In this document: piece by piece, positions 58,633 through 64,000 of the stretch
How positions within the stretch are numbered: position 1 is the first letter of the stretch
Layout of the letters: each line of letters begins with the position of its first letter
Assembly (NCBI GenBank): GCA_027422505.1
Contig: JAPQWV010000744.1
Span: forward strand, 183,001-247,000
DNA: 64,000 bases
Direction of reading: 5' to 3'
DNA from: Craterostigma plantagineum
Lineage: Eukaryota; Streptophyta; Magnoliopsida; Lamiales; Linderniaceae
Notes under the pieces: model-generated
The model's database searches: none
What the model saw: only the letters and a program-made list of their open reading frames with translations
Told to the model about the DNA's origin: nothing
Made by a program: the position numbers and the translations under genes

Positions 58633-59633
58633 GGGTAAAGTACGCTATACCCCCTTGTGTTTATACTAAAATGCACCATTCTACCTCATGGTTTTTTTAT
58701 ACGTGAAACCTCCTAAATGGTTTTCAAAACTAACCACCGAACTACCCGGTCAATTTTTGGCCTTGTTTGCTTCACACGCGTGGTTGATGCGATTAGGATA
58801 GGGTTTGATAAAAAAAAAATTAATTCAAATAACCGAAATACCTTCAAGTCATCTCCCTACCAAAATCTTCCATTGCATGTCAGCCTCGACATAAAAAATC
58901 ATAAGAATAGTTGAAGAAAAAAAGGCAGAGTTCAAAATCAAAATTGCATCTTACATAGCTGGCATAAGAAAATCAAAATCAGAACTTCAAATTGCAACAT
59001 ATCAGGAAAGAAAGTTCAACGGCGTGAGTGCATTCTTAGAATTTGGCCAAATAACGATCAAAAGAAATTAATTGGCGACCACTCCATGCCAAACAGCCCA
59101 AACCGCCAGGTCTGTAGCAACCTCGTCGAGCCGCTCGACCCAACCCTTTGCAGCAGCACCACCACACCACCTCGTTCGCAGCCCTCTTGACCCATCCCAA
59201 AGCCACTCAGCCGCTCGATCGTCCCCTGCATAAACTGCCTAAATTGTTTAGGAGGTGTCTTAAATTGGCCAGAGAGAGTATGCCATCGACGTGCATTCTA
59301 AGGTTGTGCTCTCAGCTTGGCTGAAATATGAGAGAAGAGAGGATGGATTGTTTGTCCTGTCAGCTATGGATTGCAGTGGCTGGAATTTGGAATGTCGCAA
59401 GAATTCATTAACCGCTGGTTATAACCCAGAATGCACTAACGATGGATGGTGTCAAAATATAAAAAGGGTATAAAGGGAATTTTGAGAAATATTTGACCGG
59501 GAGAGGAAAGCTGACTGAAGAGGGGAGAGTGTGCATTATTAAATAAATCACAAGGGTATTTAATGCTATTTACAAACTACGTGGGGTTGGTGCTTAATTT
59601 TTAAACCTCACGTAGGTTATATGCAATTTAGCC
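58633..59633. mobile_element. Non-autonomous Mutator-like element with 9-bp TSD
   Basis: The left end reads GGGTAAAGTACGCTATACCC. The right end, reversed, reads GGCTAAATTGCATATAACCT, and the two remain alignable for about 80 bases as degenerate terminal inverted repeats. Flanks TAGAAAAAT (58624-58632) and TAGAAAATT (59634-59642) form a 9-bp duplication with one mismatch, the size made by Mutator-type transposases. The 1.0 kb interior encodes no transposase. A GC-rich block at 59060-59240 differs from the AT-rich ends and might be captured host sequence. Confidence 0.65.
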
Positions 59634-59642
59634 TAGAAAATT

Positions 59643-59929
59643 ATGGGAAAATTTAGGGGTTTGTAGTTAATACGATTTTTGTGGCATTAGATACACGATT
59701 AGCCTTTAGTCACAAGATAGAAATTAGTATTATAGGTTTTTGGCATATCATATGTTTTTTTGGCATTTTATAAGTTTTCGATATTTATATGGTTTTCACT
59801 ATTTTAGGGTTTTTGGTATTAGGGTTAGGAACTTCGAAACTTATGCAATTTATAAAAATACTGATGTGATAATATTTTATTGCTCAGAGGCTCAACCTGT
59901 TAGGGAATCTCCAGTTCTCGACTGACTAT
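59643..59929. other. AT-rich stretch, nothing recognised
   Basis: Between the Mutator-like element and a Ty3 LTR fragment. No repeat or coding signal is seen. Confidence 0.5.
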
Positions 59930-61476
59930 ATCAGGAGGACAGGTAGGTGAAATCCACCTACGACACGTAAACGTTATGTGAATTATTATATGATACGTAT
60001 GTGATTACATGATTATGTGAATATACGTGTACGTGCTTTGAAGTTGTATCTTATGTGTAATGAATTACATGATTTGATAAATTACATGTTTTATGTGTTG
60101 CACATCATATGTACATTATTTGCACTGCATTTCATCTGCACGACACATCTGTGTGAGAGAGGTTGACCGTGTAGGCACGGTGACACCTTACGGCGTCGGT
60201 GCGAGGCGCATGTGGGTAGATGTGAGTGATTTCGGTCGTCGACTCGTGGTGTAGTCTGAGAGTAGTACTAGAGCACCTGGCATTATTGTCCTGGCCATTT
60301 TCGTATGAGATATGAGATGGTCTGGTTGGCGAAGTAGCGTCGTGGTAGAGTTTGCTCAGGGAGGACGCTACCAGCGTGGGCATCGCCAGGGCAGGTAATC
60401 GTCTCGAGAGAGAGCCGGGGGCTGTCTGAGAGCTGATCTCTTGAATCCTTCCTTAAATGGGTTGCACGATGTGTCTAGTTATATAATTGTGGGCCCAGTG
60501 GTTGAGGTGAGACATGTGGTTGTGAGATGTAGGTTGAGACGAGGTCTAATTAGGGGTGTTCAAAGTCGGTTTAACCGAACTACTGAACCGAAGAGGTTCG
60601 GTTCGGTTTTCGGTTCTTAAAAATTGAAAACGGAAATTTTCAGTTTTTTCGGTTCGGTAATTCGGTTAACCGAATAAAAACCGAAAAAATCGAATTTCAA
60701 TAAATTAATTGAAATATATATATTTAATATATTAATTAATATAAATATGTAAATTAATTCGTTTTTGTACAAAAATATTATTTTTTTATATATATTTAAT
60801 AAATTAATTAGTATATATATAAATTAATTCGGTTTTGGTATTAAAATATTATTTTTTCCCCAAAATTTAAATTTTCTTTTTTATTTCGGTTTTTCGGTTT
60901 CAACCGAAACCGAACGGAAAAAATTCGATTTTAACCGAAACCGAACCGATTAAATTCGGTTCGGTTTTCGGTTCTTAAAATAAAAAGCCGAATTTTTCGG
61001 TAACCAAATTTTCGGTTCGGTTTTTACCGAATGAACACCCACCCCTAGGTCTAATAATAGGATGAGTGTGCATTGAATGGTGAGGCTAGAACACTATGAG
61101 ATATGGAAGTGTTGGTATTGGGGTTGAGACAGGGTTGAATGCATGTTGCATGCCATGCATTGTTTTACCTACTGGGCAAGGAGCTCAGTTTACGTGTTGT
61201 AGCTACGACTGAGTCCGATGACATCGTCGCGACTGAGGCGGTAACTCCAGGGATTTTGAGGGCAGGGCGGTACATGGATGCGACCTGTGGAGCGACGTAA
61301 GGGTTTTGAGCGTCTTGATATTCTGGGGCTACGGCCCATGTAAATTCATGACGATGTAGATGATGCTAGGTGTAATACATTTTGTTTTGTAGAAAGTCTT
61401 TTGTTAGACGGGTCTTCCGCGACTTACGTTGCGAAAATCCGCCACCAATTACTATTAGAATGTGCGGGTCGTCACA
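59930..61476 (+). mobile_element. Tekay-like Ty3 LTR fragment, plus strand
   Basis: From about 59930 (GACAGGTAGGTGAAATCC, compare GACAGGTAAGTAGAAATCC at 22370) to GGGTCGTCACA at 61476. It shares CTTACGGCGTCGG, CTACTGGGCAA and the terminal CTTCCGCGACTTACGTTGCG with the other Ty3 LTRs in the window. No primer site follows its end, so it is a 3' or solo LTR remnant. A hAT-type MITE is inserted at 60551. Confidence 0.72.
60551..61047. mobile_element. hAT-type MITE with 8-bp TSD GGTCTAAT
   Basis: 497 bp flanked by GGTCTAAT at 60543-60550 and 61048-61055. Ends TAGGGGTGTTCA and TGAACACCCACCCCTA are inverted repeats. The body is a long imperfect palindrome built from CGGTTCGGTTTTCGGTT runs around an AT-rich centre. 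No coding capacity. The 8-bp duplication points to a hAT transposase. Confidence 0.85.
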
Positions 61477-61690
61477 GAAAAATTATTAGGAGAGACCTTA
61501 GCATGTTCTCGTAGCTTGGAATCATCGGGAAAAATCCCCAAGAGAGGAGAGGTCGCGCGGAAATCGCCCAAATTCGGACAATCTCGAAATTGTGCAAAAT
61601 TACTTTAAAAAACCTAATTTCCGCAAAGATTATGTTCAATATCAACCCTGAATCAAATATAACATAATATTAAGCTATGAAATCCCATAA
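61477..61690. other. Unassigned stretch between LTR and LINE
   Basis: No similarity recognised to the LTR before it or the LINE after it. Confidence 0.45.
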
Positions 61691-63331
61691 ATTAAGGTCG
61701 GGAAACCCAAAGTTTTGAAATTCTAAGTGTTCGAAAAGCTTCAATTTTCGAATACCTAGAGTCATAACTCGTGAAATACGTAAAGGGGAAATGGTTAGTG
61801 GATGTCTTACGGTGTTCTCCAAGCAGTTCGGTATAGAATCGGATCAGTTCGATTCGTACTTGATCACCACCCTCGAAAGTGTCCCCCTCTTCATTTTCAA
61901 GGAAGAAAATCCGGTTGCTAGCCCGACGCATGGCCACTTTCTTGAGAAAGAAGGAGGTGCATTGGTCCCCATCCTTAAGCCACGCCACTTTTCGCTCGTT
62001 GTGTTAGCGCAGCGTGCTCCATTCAACCGTTCTAGCATAAGCAAATCTGCACCATTTCTCAAGGAGGAGGAGGTTCGACTCCAAAGGGTGGTGGGTGGCA
62101 ATATCCTGCACGATGTCAAGTAAGCGCTTCGCCTCAAGAGTACTGCGGTTCAGGTCTCCCTTATTGCGATGAAGTCGCTTCAAGGCATGTTTGGTCCCCT
62201 TTAGTTTTTTAACAACGGCATACATCGGGTAGCCATCCACTTGACTCTGCCACGATTCCGCTACTAACTGGCTGAAGCGAGGGTCATTGACTAAGAAGTT
62301 ATCAAATCTGAAGGTTGCGCCCTTTGCCCGCGATGGACTTTGCCTCCAAGATGAGCGGTGAATGGTCCGAAGTCGATGGGAGGTCGCAACGATAGGGCAA
62401 GTCACCAAAGCGGGTAATCCAAGAGGGATCCCCACCATTCTATCCAGACATCGCCAAACACCCGCCGTGCCACCTTGTTGATTGTACCACGTGAATAGCG
62501 GTCCCACCCGTGGTAAGCCAGATGTAAAGTAAGCTTCCATGTCAGGGCAGCCACCCCCCGGTGCGCCTCCCCGAGCCTCCTCATTATCCAAGATCGCATA
62601 AAAGTCTCCCATTACTATCCATGGATAATCTCCTGTGCCCGAGAAATTGCAAGGTCAGCCCATAAACTCCGTCGATCCGAGCGAAGATTCAGCCCATAAA
62701 CGAACGTGATGTAAAAATCCAGCCTTTCTTCCAAGATAGAAATCTTACAATGGATGGCTTGTGTCGTGTGTGCCTCAATCGTGACAGACGCAAAGCGTGC
62801 GTCCCATCCCACCGAAATACGTGAAGCCGGTCCGTCATTGTAATCATAGAACCAGCTCCATGTGTTAATCGACTGAGTAATCGTAGAGGCATTTTGCTCC
62901 AAAACCCTCGTCTCAATGAGTCCCAAAATCTTCAGATCATACTTCCTAACTAACTCATTCACAGCCCATCTGTGGTCTAACCTGTTTAGACCACACACAT
63001 TCCAAGAGGCGGCTGGGATCATGGAACAACCACAGAAAGGGCTGCTTTAGGACCCTGAGTATCGAAATTTCCCCACTCCAAATCATCCAGAGCTGCAAAC
63101 AGGTTATGGCTATCAAGTGTAGGAATGTTGGCGAATGTTGTGCTTGTTGAGCAACTATGGTTTGGCAGCAGTGGCAGACTTTTGTTAGATGCATGGCTGC
63201 TATACGCCCTGTCCTCCACGTCCGTAGCATCAATGTGAGCCTCCACAAGTACGCCTTTACCGTTTTCGTTGTTTGAGACTCGTCGCCATTCGCGTCTTGC
63301 ATGCGGGCCAATATTAGGCTGGTTAGTTTGT
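61691..63331 (-). pseudogene. L1-type LINE fragment: ORF1 end and endonuclease
   Basis: Minus strand. The tail of ORF1 (63331-63020) is followed by an APE-type endonuclease: WNVCGLNRLDHRWAVNELV, GLIETRV, FYITFVYGLN. After a frameshift near 62613 come GDFYAILDNEE (normally GDFNA; the conserved Asn is Tyr here), RVGPLFTWYNQQ and LDRMV. Next comes the endonuclease-RT linker (FRFDNFLVNDPRFSQLV), then WLKDGDQCTSFFLKKVA and IRFYTELLG. RT itself is absent: the fragment stops near 61691. The endonuclease nicks target DNA in active LINEs; this copy is dead. Confidence 0.8.
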
Positions 63332-64000
63332 GTCGCGACCCTCAATTTCTAATCTTAATTAGTAGGGCTGGCATGGGGCGGGGCGAGGGCGGGGATCTAA
63401 TCCACGTCTCCGTCCCCGCGATACATTCGGGGACGAAATCGTCCCCGTCCCCGCGGGGATCCACGCGGGGCGGGGATTCCCCACGGGGATTCTCCGCCCC
63501 TTAATTTTCTTTAAAAAATAATATCTTTAATATAATATATAAATTTGAATATATTTTTGTTATAAATATTATATAAATTATAATTTTATATATTATTTGT
63601 ATTAATTTAATATTTTTTAGTCTACATTTTGATATTATTTTACTATTATTTAAATCATAATGTAATATTATATATATTATAATATATAAAAGAGGGTTCG
63701 GGTACGGGGCGGGGATCTCCACGGGGATCCCAAGGGGAGACATCATTCCCCGTCCCCGCCCCGCGGGGTTAAAATCTCGGGGATTCCCCGCTCCGTTCGG
63801 GGCGGATCCCCGCGGCGACGGGGAATCCTCGCCCATTGCCAACCCTAGTAATTAGTGACGGATTTTCGCAACGTAAGTCGCGGAACACCCGTCTAACAAA
63901 ACGTTTTCGAACTGAAAATATAGTGCAACAAAAACATCGTCTACTTCGTCATCACTATACATGGGCCGTAGCCCCAAAATATCAAAACATCAAAAACCCT
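63332..64000 (-). mobile_element. Tekay-like Ty3 LTR end, minus strand, cut by window edge
   Basis: Minus strand end GGGTCGCGACA at 63332. Positions 63856-64000 reversed match 61290-61450 of the plus-strand LTR (CTTACGTTGCGAAAATCC, GGGCTACGGCCCATGT). It is interrupted by a MITE at 63363-63847. The rest lies beyond the window. Confidence 0.72.
63363..63847. mobile_element. hAT-type MITE with GC-rich ends, TSD TTAATTAG
   Basis: 485 bp. Ends TAGGGCTGGCATGGGG and CCCATTGCCAACCCTA are inverted repeats. Flanks TTAATTAG (63355-63362) and GTAATTAG (63848-63855) form an 8-bp duplication with one mismatch. The two arms are very GC-rich (repeated CGGGGA and CCCCG) around an AT-rich centre, so each strand can form a strong hairpin. 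No coding capacity. Confidence 0.82.

Overview
The window is repeat-dense plant nuclear DNA, almost certainly from a flowering plant and most likely a eudicot. Nearly all of it is nested, truncated and rearranged LTR retrotransposons: Ty3/gypsy Athila-like and Tekay/Del-like elements, and Ty1/copia elements of which several look like Sireviruses (SIRE). There is also one L1-type LINE fragment and three non-autonomous DNA transposons. I found no host gene I can support, and no rRNA, tRNA or CRISPR. The plant family cannot be fixed from this sequence. The content suggests a pericentromeric or other gene-poor heterochromatic block.

Layout, left to right. 1-2100 holds minus-strand Ty3 LTR sequence, itself split by a second related LTR (1-268). 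2132-3735 is a minus-strand SIRE-like copia fragment (env-like ORF and integrase). An Athila-like Ty3 element (3736-17098) interrupts that copia element, whose upstream part (gag zinc knuckle, protease, pre-integrase) continues at 17099-17870. A plus-strand SIRE-like element begins with its LTR at 18133. Its roughly 2 kb leader is packed with TTTCGATCGAAA-type palindromes, and a Tekay-like Ty3 element has inserted into that leader.

The most striking large-scale feature is a direct tandem duplication of about 9.09 kb. The segment 13415-22507 (from inside the third Athila ORF to inside the Tekay-like LTR) is repeated almost identically at 22508-31552, and the junction shows about 2 bp of microhomology. 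Only the second copy continues into the complete Tekay-like element (29601-34904, target-site duplication CATTT) and then into the gag of the interrupted SIRE-like element (34952-37087).

37090-41008 is another SIRE-like element on the minus strand, reduced to LTR, polypurine tract, a decayed env-like ORF and an in-frame gag/env-like fusion. 41010-45743 is a second internally deleted Tekay-like element. 46149-55499 is a structurally complete, fairly young Ty1/copia element with 2.4 kb LTRs and a 5-bp target-site duplication (AAATA). It is disabled by frameshifts, one stop codon, and a deletion that fuses the reverse transcriptase YVDD box to RNase H.

55505-58632 is the only long stretch with no recognised transposon. 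A 1.0 kb Mutator-like non-autonomous element follows at 58633-59633. The right end has two Ty3 LTR fragments in opposite orientation (59930-61476 plus, 63332-64000 minus) around an L1-type LINE fragment. Each LTR carries a hAT-type MITE with an 8-bp target-site duplication.

No element looks autonomous. The points of most biological interest are: dense 12-bp palindrome arrays shared between the Athila LTR and the spacer before the third Athila ORF; a second palindrome vocabulary (TTTCG-NN-CGAAA) in the SIRE-like leader and in Tekay-like LTRs; the microhomology-bounded tandem duplication; and deletions that leave in-frame domain fusions.
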